Positions 49,442 through 59,142 of a stretch of 64,000 nucleotides of DNA are shown in pieces. A model generated the notes under the pieces. It saw only the letters and a list, made by a program, of their open reading frames with translations, did not search any database and was not told the DNA's origin. The stretch is from Mogibacterium sp. (lineage in GTDB: Bacteria > Bacillota > Clostridia > Peptostreptococcales > Anaerovoracaceae), in NCBI GenBank assembly GCA_017510725.1, contig JAFWMD010000072.1:33123-97122 (forward strand), in the 5' to 3' direction. Within the stretch, counting starts at the first letter, position 1. The number at the start of each line of letters is the position of its first letter. Made by a program: the position numbers and the translations under genes.

Positions 49442-50818
49442 CTAGAATATCGGCATGAACGATGCTGATCCATCTTCAAGGAACGTGATCGTGCCCCTTT
49501 CTATTTTGTCTGCGAACAGCTGCTCCACCACCAGATGGAGTTTTCCGTTCTCCATGTTGGTCATCAAAGTGTCGTAATCCGCCTTCACGACCAGCGTATC
49601 GTAAATGTATGCCTTTACGCTTTTCTCTTTCGATATGTCGACCTTTACATAATAAAGGTCTGACTTGATCATGGTCTTGATGAGATCAAGAGCCTTATCC
49701 ATCAGCTTGCTGTTTTCAGTGCCGATCTTCTCACCCAGCTTTATCTTGCTGACAACTATGCCCTGGATGACGGTGGTCTGAGGCTTGTTCCTCGTTTTCT
49801 TCAGAAGTATGCCGTCCTCATCCATTACGAGATAGTCATCATCATATTTGAACGCCAGACGCTCCTGTCTCTCGGATACTTTTATCACCAGTGTCGACGG
49901 CAGTCTGCGCCTTACCTCTGCATGCTTTATATACGGGTTGTTCTCGAGATATTCCCTTGTCTCCTTGATGTTGGCCTTATATATGATGTTGTGGCCAGGC
50001 GATGCATGACCCATGTTGATGATCTCTTCAGCCGTGTAATGCGAATTGCCCTGCACCACTATCGAATCTATGATAAAAAGTCCTGAATTCGAAATAACGA
50101 GCCAGACTATCAGGAGTACGATAGAAGTCATCAGTACATAGAAGCGCGTTCTGAAGCGGTTTTTCTTTCTCTGCTTGTATAGCCTGCGGGCTTCCTGCTT
50201 CTGGGCAAGCTCGCCTACCTCAGGATGATCCAGGGGCAGTCCGTAGCGGGTCTTCTTTCCGCCGGAGCCACCTTCGCTGCTCCGCTTACGCTCCATGACC
50301 TTCGTTTCTGCAGAAAGGATCTCTGCGTTGGCCTGCTCAGCAGCAGCGGCCTCAGCGGCGGCTGCCCTTCTTGCCTTCTCAGCTTCCTTTGCCGCCTGCT
50401 CTTCCTCCGGATCAGGCTCTTTGTATACCTCTCCTTTTGGAACGACGAACGTATAGACTATGTCATCATCTTCCGGAAGCCCGGTCGGGGCATACACGGG
50501 AGGTTCTATATCAGGAGTTCTGCCTGTCCGTCCTGCTGCCTTATACGATTCAAAAGCCTCATTTACCTCACCGGTAAAATGCTTGCGGTCAGCCACGATG
50601 GTCTTTGCAGGTTCCGGCTCCGCCATAACGGGGTCAGGTGCAGCCTCAGGCTCCTCCTGATCTTCTTCCGGTTCTTTGAAGACTTCGCCTTTCGGTACAA
50701 CAAAAGTGTAGATGATGTCATCATCCGCTGCACTTTCAGCTGCCGGCTTACTCTCCTCTGCCTTTTCGCTGATGTCTTCTCCTGTATTCTGTACGATATC
50801 TTCCTTGTTATCTTCCAA
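49442..50818 (-). CDS. ftsQ: Cell division protein FtsQ/DivIB with repeated N-terminal motif
   Basis: A 458-residue divisome protein. A cytoplasmic N-terminus of about 220 residues is far longer than usual and contains the segment D-D-D-I-[IV]-Y-T-F-V-V-P-K-G-E-V-[FY]-K-E-P twice (about 32-50 and 117-135), set in acidic Ala/Glu/Pro-rich linkers. One membrane helix follows (about 222-245), then the POTRA domain (IDSIVVQGNSHYTAEEI) and the FtsQ beta domain. The start is TTG at 50818 behind AGGTAAGG, 5 bases after the murG stop. It links FtsW/FtsI/FtsL in the septal complex. Confidence 0.85.
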   Translation of the reverse strand: MEDNKEDIVQNTGEDISEKAEESKPAAESAADDDIIYTFVVPKGEVFKEPEEDQEEPEAAPDPVMAEPEPAKTIVADRKHFTGEVNEAFESYKAAGRTGRTPDIEPPVYAPTGLPEDDDIVYTFVVPKGEVYKEPDPEEEQAAKEAEKARRAAAAEAAAAEQANAEILSAETKVMERKRSSEGGSGGKKTRYGLPLDHPEVGELAQKQEARRLYKQRKKNRFRTRFYVLMTSIVLLIVWLVISNSGLFIIDSIVVQGNSHYTAEEIINMGHASPGHNIIYKANIKETREYLENNPYIKHAEVRRRLPSTLVIKVSERQERLAFKYDDDYLVMDEDGILLKKTRNKPQTTVIQGIVVSKIKLGEKIGTENSKLMDKALDLIKTMIKSDLYYVKVDISKEKSVKAYIYDTLVVKADYDTLMTNMENGKLHLVVEQLFADKIERGTITFLEDGSASFMPIF

Positions 50819-50823
50819 ATACC

Positions 50824-51924
50824 TTACCTGTAAGTCTGTATGACTGTGTTGTATATGATGTCTGTAGCGTCTACCGGCGCAATGCTGCGGCTGGCCTTAT
50901 TCATGGCTTCGAGCCTTGGCCTGTCTGCATCGAGCCTGCGGACTTCTTCCATTACCTTGTCCGCAGTATCCGCGTTCTCTCTTACTATTATTGCCCCGCC
51001 GGCATCAGCCACAGCCTTGGCGTTGTAGTACTGGTGATCGGCCGTTACGTTCGGTGACGGGATGAATATGGCTGCCCTTCCGGCCATGGTGACCTCAGCT
51101 ACTGAGAGCGCCCCGCTCCTGCTGATCGTGAGGTCGCATGCCGAAAGCTGTGCAGGCATGTCATTTATGTATGCGCTGATCCTGACATTCGACGGACTGA
51201 ATCCCTCTTCTGCCAGGCGCTTGCTGATCGCATCGTAGTATTCCCTGCCGGTACCCCAGATCACGGTGTATCCGTCCCTGCCGGCATACTCTCTTGCGAT
51301 AGCCTCTCCTATGCTGTTGGTTGTCTCGGATCCGAGGCTGCCGCCGAATACCATTATGACGAAATCGTCCTCCGGGATACCGAGTTCCTTTCTGTCAGCT
51401 GAGCGGTCCCTGCCGTCAAATTCGGATCTTACGGGATTGCCGCTGTAGATTATATTGTCTTTGTTCCTGAAGTGCTCGCGTGCGGATTCAAATCCCAGGA
51501 ACACCTTTCTTGCATTGCGGGCCGCGAGTCTGTTTGAAACACCCGGGAACCCGTTCTGCTCGTGCAGATATACCGGCACTCCGAGCTTTCTTGCTGCAAG
51601 CACTACCGGTACGCTCACGAAGCTTCCCGTGCTTATAACGGCATCAGGCCTGAACTTTTTCATGAGTTTTATGGCGTCGCGCCTTCCGTTCAGCGTCCTT
51701 CTGATCGTGGTCGCGAGTCTTACCGGATTGCTGCGGTCGAACCATGTGGAATCGACCTCGTAAAGCTCATAGCCGTGAGCCGGGATTATCTGGCGCTCGA
51801 GGTCTTCGCCCTTAGCGATGTAAATGACCTCGCCGGACGGGTCCTCCGCCCTGAATTTATCGCCTATGGCCAGCGCCGGGTAAATATGGCCGCCTGTGCA
51901 GCCTCCTGTCAGAACGATCTTCAT
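50824..51924 (-). CDS. murG: UDP-GlcNAc transferase MurG
   Basis: A 366-residue GT-B glycosyltransferase. GGCTGGHIYPALAIG is the first glycine-rich loop, MVFGGSLGSETTN the second, and SACDLTISRSGALSVAEV the UDP-GlcNAc site. It makes lipid II from lipid I at the inner membrane face. The ATG overlaps the ftsW stop by four bases (ATGA). Confidence 0.95.
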   Translation of the reverse strand: MKIVLTGGCTGGHIYPALAIGDKFRAEDPSGEVIYIAKGEDLERQIIPAHGYELYEVDSTWFDRSNPVRLATTIRRTLNGRRDAIKLMKKFRPDAVISTGSFVSVPVVLAARKLGVPVYLHEQNGFPGVSNRLAARNARKVFLGFESAREHFRNKDNIIYSGNPVRSEFDGRDRSADRKELGIPEDDFVIMVFGGSLGSETTNSIGEAIAREYAGRDGYTVIWGTGREYYDAISKRLAEEGFSPSNVRISAYINDMPAQLSACDLTISRSGALSVAEVTMAGRAAIFIPSPNVTADHQYYNAKAVADAGGAIIVRENADTADKVMEEVRRLDADRPRLEAMNKASRSIAPVDATDIIYNTVIQTYR

Positions 51925-53192
51925 GCTGCGGCCTCCGCTTTTTTCTTTATCTTGGTTTTGGGTACCCGTCTTTTGGATACATTAAGCACTATGCCCATGG
52001 CTATCATGAATGACCAGATCGATGTTCCTCCATAGCTTATGAACGGCAGTGTGATACCTGTCGCAGGCATTGACGATGTAACGACCGCCACGTTGATAAC
52101 AACCTGAAGTCCGAGCATGACGCCTACTCCGGTGGCAAGGAAGAATCCGAGTCTGTCTCTGGCCTTTAAAGCAACCATAAAGATCCTGAAGAGCAGGATT
52201 ATGTATACGAGCATCAGAATGGCAAATCCGATGTATCCGAGCTCCTCGCCTATTACCGCAAGGATGAAGTCATTCTGAGGCTCAGGCAGGTAGAGGTTTT
52301 TAGCGATACTGCGGCCGAAGCCAAGTCCCCTGAGACCTCCGTTGCCAAGAGCTATGAGTCCCTGCGAAACCTGATATCCGCTTCCCTGGAAGTCCGCGAA
52401 AGGATCACGGAAGCTCGTTATTCTCTGATACCAGTGAGCCGGTGTCTTTGCCGCCATTATGTACATGTATCCGGCAATTGCGCCGCCTGCCGGGATCGCG
52501 AGGAACAGAAAATTAAGTCCGGCTACCAGCATGATCGCTATCATGATGGCTACGATTACGATAGCCGTTGATAAGTTAGGCTGTTTTACGATCAGGTAGA
52601 AGTGGATACCCATTATCGCTACAAGTACCAGCAATCCCTTAGGTGTTCTTATGTTGCTCGGGTCCTTTATGAGATAGCATGAGGTGAACACGATCATGGC
52701 TACCTTGGAGAACTCACTCGGCGTTACACCGATGCCTCGTATTCCTCTCTGGGCTCCGCCGACCGTGGAACTCGTCAGAATTACGAGCACAAGCAATCCA
52801 ATTGATGCGAGCACTATCAGATAACTCAGTTTCATGTAAGCGTGGTAGTCGATGTTGGCGACTATCAGCATTACGAAGAGCCCGGTGCCTACCCAGAGCA
52901 TCTGCCTGAACAGGTAGTATGTTGGGTCAGGATGAGCCGTGTTGATAGTCTGGTAATATCCGGCACTGAATACCATCGCTACTCCGAAGAGCGACAGCAC
53001 GATAACAAGCACGACTACTCCGAAATCGTAGCCGCTCACAACCCTGCTGAGACCGCGTCCGAAATCCCTTGCTTCATCAACAGCGCTTGGCTTATTGTCT
53101 GTGCCTCGCCTTTCGCGCCTGATCGCCCTGCGGGTCGCGGCCTTCTCAGCCCTGGTCTTTTTATTCTCTATTTCAGCATCTCGTTTATGCAT
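51921..53192 (-). CDS. ftsW: SEDS peptidoglycan polymerase FtsW
   Basis: A 423-residue SEDS protein with ten membrane helices. A basic cytoplasmic N-terminus of about 55 residues precedes the first helix. GIGVTPSEFSKVAMIVF, LPEPQNDFILAVIGEELG and the final LPFISYGGTSIWSFMIAMG are the family motifs; the Asp in QNDFI is the key catalytic region. It polymerises septal glycan with the PBP encoded upstream. The start at 53192 lies inside the end of murD (25-base overlap). Confidence 0.93.
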   Translation of the reverse strand: MHKRDAEIENKKTRAEKAATRRAIRRERRGTDNKPSAVDEARDFGRGLSRVVSGYDFGVVVLVIVLSLFGVAMVFSAGYYQTINTAHPDPTYYLFRQMLWVGTGLFVMLIVANIDYHAYMKLSYLIVLASIGLLVLVILTSSTVGGAQRGIRGIGVTPSEFSKVAMIVFTSCYLIKDPSNIRTPKGLLVLVAIMGIHFYLIVKQPNLSTAIVIVAIMIAIMLVAGLNFLFLAIPAGGAIAGYMYIMAAKTPAHWYQRITSFRDPFADFQGSGYQVSQGLIALGNGGLRGLGFGRSIAKNLYLPEPQNDFILAVIGEELGYIGFAILMLVYIILLFRIFMVALKARDRLGFFLATGVGVMLGLQVVINVAVVTSSMPATGITLPFISYGGTSIWSFMIAMGIVLNVSKRRVPKTKIKKKAEAAA

Positions 53193-54556
53193 TGTTTGAA
53201 GTGTCTGCCTCTTTGTTCAAAATTAGCGTACATGTCCCAGCTTGCGCATGCAGGCGACAGGAGAACTTTCTCGCCGGATCTTGCGAGTTCCGCTGCCTTG
53301 CGTACACACTCAGGCATGTCCTTGCAGTTATAAATGTTGGTGAAGCCTGCTTTTCTGGCGGCTTCTTCTATGATAGGCGCATCCCTTCCGAGAAGGATAA
53401 GCGCTTCAACGGCTCCGTCAAAGTGTTCAGCGAGCTCGTCGAATTCCTGTCCCTTACCATCTCCGCCGGCGATGAGGATTATTCCATCCTTAAGCGCCTT
53501 TATGGCGATGACTGCGGCATCTACATTAGTGCCCTTTGAGTCGTTGTAGTAATCTACCTCGTCTACTCTTCCGCAGAATTCGATGCGGTGCTCCACTCCC
53601 GGGAACTCCTTTATCACAGCGCTGATCACCTCAGGATCAATGCCTGCAAAGAAGGTTATCGCTGCTGCGGCAAGCACGTTTTCTACGTTGTGGTCACCTA
53701 TGATGCGCAGGTCAGACCTGTCGCAGATAAAGTGTTCCGTCCCATCAAAGTCCTTAACGATAATCTTTGTACCGTCAAGATATGCTCCGAAGTTAGGTTT
53801 TTCCTGTCTGCTGAACGGAACAACCGTAGCCTTTGTATCTTTTGAGAGTCCGAACGCCTGCTTGTCGTCAAGATTGATGACAAGGAACTCGTTTTCTGAC
53901 TGATTTGCGGCAACACGCGCCTTTGCAGCCCCGTACGCCTCCATCGTTCCGTGTCTGTTAAGATGATCCGGTGTGAGGTTGAGGATCGCTGATACCACCG
54001 GTCTGAAATCTACGGCTGTCTCAAGCTGGAATGACGATACTTCAGTTACGAGCCAGTCTTTTTCAGTGCTGTCCATCGCCTGGGTAACTACCGGGTTCCC
54101 GATATTGCCCACAACGGCCGTATTACGCCCTGAGGCCTTGAAAATCTCGCCTACCAGTGTAGTTGTCGTTGTCTTGCCGTTGGTGCCTGTAATGGCCACA
54201 AAATTGCCTTCTCCGAGTCTGTAGGCGAGTTCCAGCTCACCGATGATCTCGATGCCGGCATCCCTTGCTTCCTGGATGTAGCCAAGCGAAGTCGGCACTC
54301 CCGGGCTCAGCACCAGCATGTCGTACGCTGTCATGTCTTCCGGAACGCTGCCCAGATATGACCTGATTTCTTCATTCTGCATGTACTGGAGGAACTGTGT
54401 GTCCAGCTTGTCAGGTGTCTTGGAGTCCTGAATGGTAACTACGGCCCCGGCCTCATTGAGAGCCTTTGCAGCAGCCTTTCCGGACTTGCCCAGACCTACT
54501 ACTAGCACATTGCGTCCTCTGAGTATCTGTTTATATGTTATTCCCCTTTTCATCAT
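53168..54556 (-). CDS. murD: UDP-MurNAc-Ala--D-Glu ligase MurD
   Basis: A 462-residue Mur ligase. The ATP loop is AITGTNGKTTTTT, the carbamylated-Lys region and central domain follow (SAILNLTPDHLNRHGTMEAYGAAK), and the C-terminal domain has YNDSKGTNVDAAVIAIK and LLSPACASWDMYANFEQRG. It adds D-Glu to the wall precursor. GGAGAAATAC precedes the ATG pair at 54556. Confidence 0.95.
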   Translation of the reverse strand: MMKRGITYKQILRGRNVLVVGLGKSGKAAAKALNEAGAVVTIQDSKTPDKLDTQFLQYMQNEEIRSYLGSVPEDMTAYDMLVLSPGVPTSLGYIQEARDAGIEIIGELELAYRLGEGNFVAITGTNGKTTTTTLVGEIFKASGRNTAVVGNIGNPVVTQAMDSTEKDWLVTEVSSFQLETAVDFRPVVSAILNLTPDHLNRHGTMEAYGAAKARVAANQSENEFLVINLDDKQAFGLSKDTKATVVPFSRQEKPNFGAYLDGTKIIVKDFDGTEHFICDRSDLRIIGDHNVENVLAAAAITFFAGIDPEVISAVIKEFPGVEHRIEFCGRVDEVDYYNDSKGTNVDAAVIAIKALKDGIILIAGGDGKGQEFDELAEHFDGAVEALILLGRDAPIIEEAARKAGFTNIYNCKDMPECVRKAAELARSGEKVLLSPACASWDMYANFEQRGRHFKQCINEMLK

Positions 54557-54574
54557 GTATTTCTCCTCTTTTTA

Positions 54575-55561
54575 TCAGCGCACTGACAAGTATGCGATAA
54601 CGCAGCAAACGAGAGTGAATATGCAGAATACGCGCACCACTTTGGTCTCATGCCAGCCGCCGAGCTCGAAGTGATGATGTATAGGAGCCATTCTGAACAC
54701 TCGCTTACCGCCTGTTTTCTTGAAGTATGTTACCTGTATGATAACGGACAGTGCCTCGATGACGTAGATGAGGCCTGCTATAGGCAGGAGCCATTCCATG
54801 TGGCCCACGATAGCCATTGCTGAAAGCACTCCGCCCAGAGCCATCGAACCCGTGTCACCCATGAATATCTTTGCCGGATAGTGGTTATAAAGCAGGAAGC
54901 CCACGAGTGCGCCGAAAACAGCCTGTCCGGCAACGGCCATCGGCTCGTTGCCGCCGTGCACGGTCATGCCCACGATGGCAAACGTGCAGGCCACGATCGA
55001 CGAAGTGCTCGAAGCCAGGCCGTCAAGCCCGTCAGTGAGATTGACAGCATTGGCCATGGCCACCTCTATGAAAACCACGAAAGGAATATACATTATCCCG
55101 AAATCGACAGTCTTGCCGAAGAACGGGAGAAGCATGGTGGTTCCCTCCTTCTTCATCATGAAGATGGCGAGCGCAAGTCCGAACACAAGCTGAAGCACCA
55201 GCTTCTGCTTCGGAGTAAGACCTTCGTTCTGTTTCTTGGCTACCTTGTTGTAGTCATCGATAAAACCGATTGCTCCGAAAGCGAGCATGCTGAGAAGTAT
55301 TGCGATCTTTCCGGTCGCGTCACCGCCCTTCATGAACATGCTTGCCAATATCGCTACCGTAATGCCTATGATGAACGCTATTCCGCCCATGGTAGGCGTT
55401 CCTGCCTTGCTGAGATGGGCCTGAGGACCTTCTTCCCTGATGAACTGTCCGAACTGCCTGTGCTTCATCAGCGGTATCAGCCTCGCTGTCACCAGCATCG
55501 TTACCGCAAACGCAATCGCAGCAATAAGTCCATATTCCTTTGTTACATGATCCATAATCAT
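54575..55561 (-). CDS. mraY: Phospho-MurNAc-pentapeptide translocase MraY
   Basis: A 328-residue polytopic transferase. GTPTMGGIAFIIG, GFIDDYNKVAKKQNEGLTPKQK, NAVNLTDGLDGLA with the catalytic Asp pair, GDTGSMALGG and the C-terminal MAPIHHHFELGGW are the family motifs. It makes lipid I. I choose ATG 55561; the frame extends to a TTG at 55615 that overlaps the upstream PBP gene. There is no murF between it and the PBP. Confidence 0.95.
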   Translation of the reverse strand: MIMDHVTKEYGLIAAIAFAVTMLVTARLIPLMKHRQFGQFIREEGPQAHLSKAGTPTMGGIAFIIGITVAILASMFMKGGDATGKIAILLSMLAFGAIGFIDDYNKVAKKQNEGLTPKQKLVLQLVFGLALAIFMMKKEGTTMLLPFFGKTVDFGIMYIPFVVFIEVAMANAVNLTDGLDGLASSTSSIVACTFAIVGMTVHGGNEPMAVAGQAVFGALVGFLLYNHYPAKIFMGDTGSMALGGVLSAMAIVGHMEWLLPIAGLIYVIEALSVIIQVTYFKKTGGKRVFRMAPIHHHFELGGWHETKVVRVFCIFTLVCCVIAYLSVR

Positions 55562-55592
55562 TTGATTTATTCTTTCTCCGTTCTGTTTTACA

Positions 55593-57653
55593 TCACTCGC
55601 TGTAGATATATACAACCGAATCTTTCTCTACTCTTGTGCCTGCCTTCGGATACTGGTCTATTACTACGAATGACTGATTGCTGTGATCATCCGGAATGAC
55701 CGAATATTTAAGGTTATAGAGCTTGATATTGCGGATGGCGTCCTTGCTGTCCATTCCGGTAACATCAGGCACTTCCACTGTGTTCTTCTGTGCTTCCTTT
55801 TTCTCTTCCTTGGTAAGCTTGCGCTCTACTCCGAGGTATTCAAGGGATTTTTCAGTGATCTCCTTGACGATAGGACCGGCAGTGTAAGCACCGTACTGGA
55901 TCTTTTTAGGGTTGTAAACGATGCATATCATCGATATCAGCGGATCGTCCATAGGTGCCATTGCCACGAAGGATGTATTGGTCTCTTCGCTGTATTTCTT
56001 ATTCGCGACACGGTTAGCCGTACCGGTCTTGCCGCCTACCCTGTAGCCCGGAATATATGCAGTGGTTCCGCCGGCATCTGATACGTAGTATTCCATGATG
56101 TCGCACATCTGCGCTGCTGTTTCCTCGGATATTACCTGCCTGACTTCAGTGTCAGGGACCTCCTCAACCGTCTTGCCGTCTTTATCCACTATTCTGTCCA
56201 CGATCTTAGGCTTCATGAGCACTCCGCCGTTGCCCATGCTGTTTACTGCACAGAGCACCTGTAACGGCGTTATGGCGATACCCTGACCATATCCTGTTGT
56301 AGCAAGGTCTACGTCGCTCATAGTTGCCGGATCCTTTACTATGGACAGTCCTTCACCCGGAAGGTCGACTCCTGTCAGGTCGTTGAATCCGAAGAGATCG
56401 ATGTAGTTATAGAAGGTGTCAGCGCCCATGTCGAGGGCAACCTTGGCCAGCGCCGGGTTGCAGGAGTTACCTACAGCCTCCTTCAGTGACTGATTTCCGT
56501 GTGTGTGCAGGCAGTGGAGGTAATAACCGCCTACCTTGATCGCGCCCGTACACTTGTATCTCGATTTTTCGTTTGCGCTTCCGGAGTCCAGTGCTGCCGC
56601 CGCCGCAATAAGCTTGAATGTGGAGCCCGGCTCGTAGACGTCGCTCACAGCGGTGATCTTCCACATGTTGCTCAGATACTCAGTCTTCTCCTTATCGGTC
56701 ATCAGCTTGAATTTCGCTTTATCCTTCGGATCAGACGGCTCATCGGATTCATTCGGATCATATTCAGGAGTAGTTGCCATAGCAAGGATATCTCCGGTCT
56801 TAGGGTTCATCACTATGCATGTGATGGCATCAGCTCCGGTCTTGTCCATGCCGGTAACAAGAGCATCCTCTACAAAGTGCTGTATTACGGAATCTATGGT
56901 AGTCACTATGCCGTAACCATCCTGCGCCTTGTAGTATCTTGTTTTGCTGTTTGAAAGTGTATCGCCGTTGTTATCGGTAGTCCTTACCGTTCTTCCCTTT
57001 ATGCCGGCGAGCGTGGAGTTGTACTCATACTCGAGGCCCGAGCGTCCGACATTGTCCTTGTTTACTCCGCCGAGCACCTGTGCTGCAAAAGCACCGTTCG
57101 GATAATATCTTGCGGCACGGGTCTTTACTACAACGTCGCCTGCAAATTCATTCTCAGCAGCTTCAACCTGCTGCCTGGTGAGTCCTTCCCCGAGCAGTAC
57201 GAGGTTTTCTTCTCCTTCGAGAAGAGCCTTGACCTCAGCCACGTCCTTACCGGTGATGTGGGCAAGCCTCAGAATTCTCTTTGCCTTGTCATCTGCGCTG
57301 ATGCTTTCGTCTTTATAGATGTACTGCGTGTACGCATAGAGCTCATATTCCGTAACCGTTTCGGCCAATGTGTTCATGCGGGAGTCGTAGATCGCACCTC
57401 TGACCGGAGCGATCTCTGTATCTACCTTCTGCATGTCTGCAGCCATCACCTTAAGCTCATCGGATTTATATATCTGCCAATATCCCATTCGGAAGACAAG
57501 CGCAAAAAGAAGCAGCAAAATCACACCAAATCCGAACGCTAGGCGGTTACGGTTCCTGGATGTGATCAGATTGCTGTTATCTTCGAGAGCTTTCCTCCTG
57601 ATCTTTTCTCTTTTTTTGTCTGTCTTTTTAACTGTCTTCTTGTTTTTATCCAT
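55593..57653 (-). CDS. Class B penicillin-binding protein with PASTA domain (FtsI/SpoVD type)
   Basis: A 686-residue transpeptidase. A basic cytoplasmic start is followed by one membrane helix (about 32-54) and the PBP dimerisation domain (DTEIAPVRGAIYDSRMN). The catalytic motifs are STFK in EPGSTFKLIAA, SCN in VGNSCNPALAKVA and KTGT in VGGKTGTANRV. A single PASTA domain ends the protein (VEVPDVTGMDSKDAIRN). This layout matches septal PBP2b/SpoVD. The promoter and terminator just upstream suggest the PBP-murG block is transcribed separately from mraZ-rsmH-ftsL. Confidence 0.92.
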   Translation of the reverse strand: MDKNKKTVKKTDKKREKIRRKALEDNSNLITSRNRNRLAFGFGVILLLLFALVFRMGYWQIYKSDELKVMAADMQKVDTEIAPVRGAIYDSRMNTLAETVTEYELYAYTQYIYKDESISADDKAKRILRLAHITGKDVAEVKALLEGEENLVLLGEGLTRQQVEAAENEFAGDVVVKTRAARYYPNGAFAAQVLGGVNKDNVGRSGLEYEYNSTLAGIKGRTVRTTDNNGDTLSNSKTRYYKAQDGYGIVTTIDSVIQHFVEDALVTGMDKTGADAITCIVMNPKTGDILAMATTPEYDPNESDEPSDPKDKAKFKLMTDKEKTEYLSNMWKITAVSDVYEPGSTFKLIAAAAALDSGSANEKSRYKCTGAIKVGGYYLHCLHTHGNQSLKEAVGNSCNPALAKVALDMGADTFYNYIDLFGFNDLTGVDLPGEGLSIVKDPATMSDVDLATTGYGQGIAITPLQVLCAVNSMGNGGVLMKPKIVDRIVDKDGKTVEEVPDTEVRQVISEETAAQMCDIMEYYVSDAGGTTAYIPGYRVGGKTGTANRVANKKYSEETNTSFVAMAPMDDPLISMICIVYNPKKIQYGAYTAGPIVKEITEKSLEYLGVERKLTKEEKKEAQKNTVEVPDVTGMDSKDAIRNIKLYNLKYSVIPDDHSNQSFVVIDQYPKAGTRVEKDSVVYIYSE

Positions 57654-57685
57654 ACTTCTTCATTTGAGCATACATATACGGATAT

Positions 57686-57714
57686 ACTATACCACATATG
57701 GTATTCGATTTTAA
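57686..57714 (-). promoter_or_regulatory. Candidate promoter of the PBP-mraY-murD-ftsW-murG-ftsQ block
   Basis: The minus strand has an extended -10, TGGTATAGT (TATAGT at 57691-57686), with a weak -35 TTTAAA 18 bases upstream. It lies between the terminator at 57747-57782 and the PBP start codon. Confidence 0.5.
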
Positions 57715-57746
57715 AGGCCGATACTGCATTTAGAGCGGACCAAGTT

Positions 57747-57782
57747 TAAAAAAAGCCACCGAACCGTCGCCGGATCAGTGGC
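57747..57782 (-). terminator. Intrinsic terminator inside the division cluster
   Basis: An imperfect stem with outer arms GCCAC/GTGGC and inner CC/GG pairs around GGCGAC, followed by TTTTTTT on the minus strand, lies 22 bases past the ftsL stop. It should end or attenuate the mraZ-rsmH-ftsL transcript before the PBP gene. Confidence 0.75.
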
Positions 57783-57804
57783 ATCAAGATATCTGCTCTA
57801 TGCT

Positions 57805-58164
57805 TTAATTGTAGGCTTCACTCCTTATGGCAGCAGCAAGATTCTTCACCTCTGACTCAGCGTTGCCCAGTTTCACGACATTTGCGGCTGACGGATATAC
57901 CATGCCGAACTGCTGTGTCGCTACTTTTTCTATTCTGGTAACCCTGGTCTCGTCGACTATCTGGCTCTGCAATGAGTCGATTTCTGCCTGAATATATGCA
58001 TTTTCTCTTTCGAGAATGTTGTTTTCATGCTGTATGATCGCAGCGTATGATCTCATACCCACGAGTACGAATATACCGATCATTACTACAGTCAGGATCC
58101 TGACTGCGCTTTTTCTGTCAGCTCTTACTCTGTCTGCTTTTATTCTCTGTGCTCTGCTCTTCAT
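57805..58164 (-). CDS. ftsL: FtsL/DivIC-type septum formation protein
   Basis: A 119-residue bitopic protein: basic cytoplasmic start (RIKADRVRADRK), one membrane helix (about 25-45), then a coiled coil (ENNILERENAYIQAEIDSLQSQI) and a short C-terminal tail. Position between rsmH and the septal PBP is that of ftsL in Firmicutes, and small size and topology agree, although sequence conservation of this family is low. Confidence 0.8.
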   Translation of the reverse strand: MKSRAQRIKADRVRADRKSAVRILTVVMIGIFVLVGMRSYAAIIQHENNILERENAYIQAEIDSLQSQIVDETRVTRIEKVATQQFGMVYPSAANVVKLGNAESEVKNLAAAIRSEAYN

Positions 58165-58198
58165 GGTCGTATCTCTTTCGAAGTGTGTGTTATAGGTG

Positions 58199-59131
58199 TT
58201 ACAGCTTCTCGAGCACTCTGAGCTTGGCGCTCCTGGCCCTCGGGTTTGTCTCAGTCTCTTCTTCCGAAGGTGCTATCGGTTTTCTCGTTACCCTTTTTAC
58301 GTCGGCTACCTTGCCGCATACACATACCGGAAAGTCTTTAGGACATGTACACGGATCCAGTCTCCTCTCAAACTCCGTCTTTACTATCCTGTCCTCGAGT
58401 GAGTGGAAAGTGATTATCGCTATCCTTCCGCCGCTCTCCAGCAGATCCGGGAGTTTTTCGACCGCCTCTCTCAGGTGGCCGAGTTCATCATTGACTTCGA
58501 TCCTTATTGCCTGGAATGTCCTCTTTGCCGGATGCGGTCCCGTGCGCCTGGCCTTTGCCGGTATGGCGGCCTTTATGATCTCAGTCAGCCTTCCTGTTGA
58601 ATCTATCGGGGCTTCTGCCCTCTCCCTTACAATGAATTCGGCGATCCTGGATGCCCAGCGCTCTTCGCCGTATTCTCTTATCATTCTCGTGAGCTCGTCC
58701 CTGCTGTAGCCATTAACTATGTCGTAGGCCGTGAATCTGTCAGAATCGTCCATTCTCATGTCGAGAGGAGCGTCCTGCATATAGCTGAAGCCTCTTTCGG
58801 GATTGTCGAGCTGGTATGAGCTGACTCCCAGGTCGAGCAGTATGCCCTGAACCTTCTTGCCTGCGGCCTCCGCGATAGCTTCCACGTCGCTGTAGTTGGC
58901 GTGAACGAATCTCTTTCTGCAGCTGTACTCTTTGAGTCTGTTCTCCGCTGCGGCCAGAGCTTCGCGGTCTCTGTCCACCGCTATCAGCATGCCGTCCTCC
59001 GTGAGCCTCTGGCATATTCCTGATGAATGCCCTCCGCCGCCCACGGTGCCGTCGACATATATGCCGTCCGGTTTGATATCAAGGGCTTCCATCACTTCGT
59101 TAAACAGTACCGGTACGTGTTCGAATTCCAT
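58199..59131 (-). CDS. rsmH: 16S rRNA m4C1402 methyltransferase RsmH
   Basis: A 310-residue SAM methyltransferase, also called Mra[13 protein letters not shown] is the SAM loop, [21 protein letters not shown] the second conserved block, and [18 protein letters not shown] the third. It modifies C1402 of 16S rRNA. AAAGGGG precedes the ATG; the mraZ stop is 11 bases upstream. Confidence 0.95.
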   Translation of the reverse strand: MEFEHVPVLFNEVMEALDIKPDGIYVDGTVGGGGHSSGICQRLTEDGMLIAVDRDREALAAAENRLKEYSCRKRFVHANYSDVEAIAEAAGKKVQGILLDLGVSSYQLDNPERGFSYMQDAPLDMRMDDSDRFTAYDIVNGYSRDELTRMIREYGEERWASRIAEFIVRERAEAPIDSTGRLTEIIKAAIPAKARRTGPHPAKRTFQAIRIEVNDELGHLREAVEKLPDLLESGGRIAIITFHSLEDRIVKTEFERRLDPCTCPKDFPVCVCGKVADVKRVTRKPIAPSEEETETNPRARSAKLRVLEKL

Positions 59132-59142
59132 GCGATGCCCCT

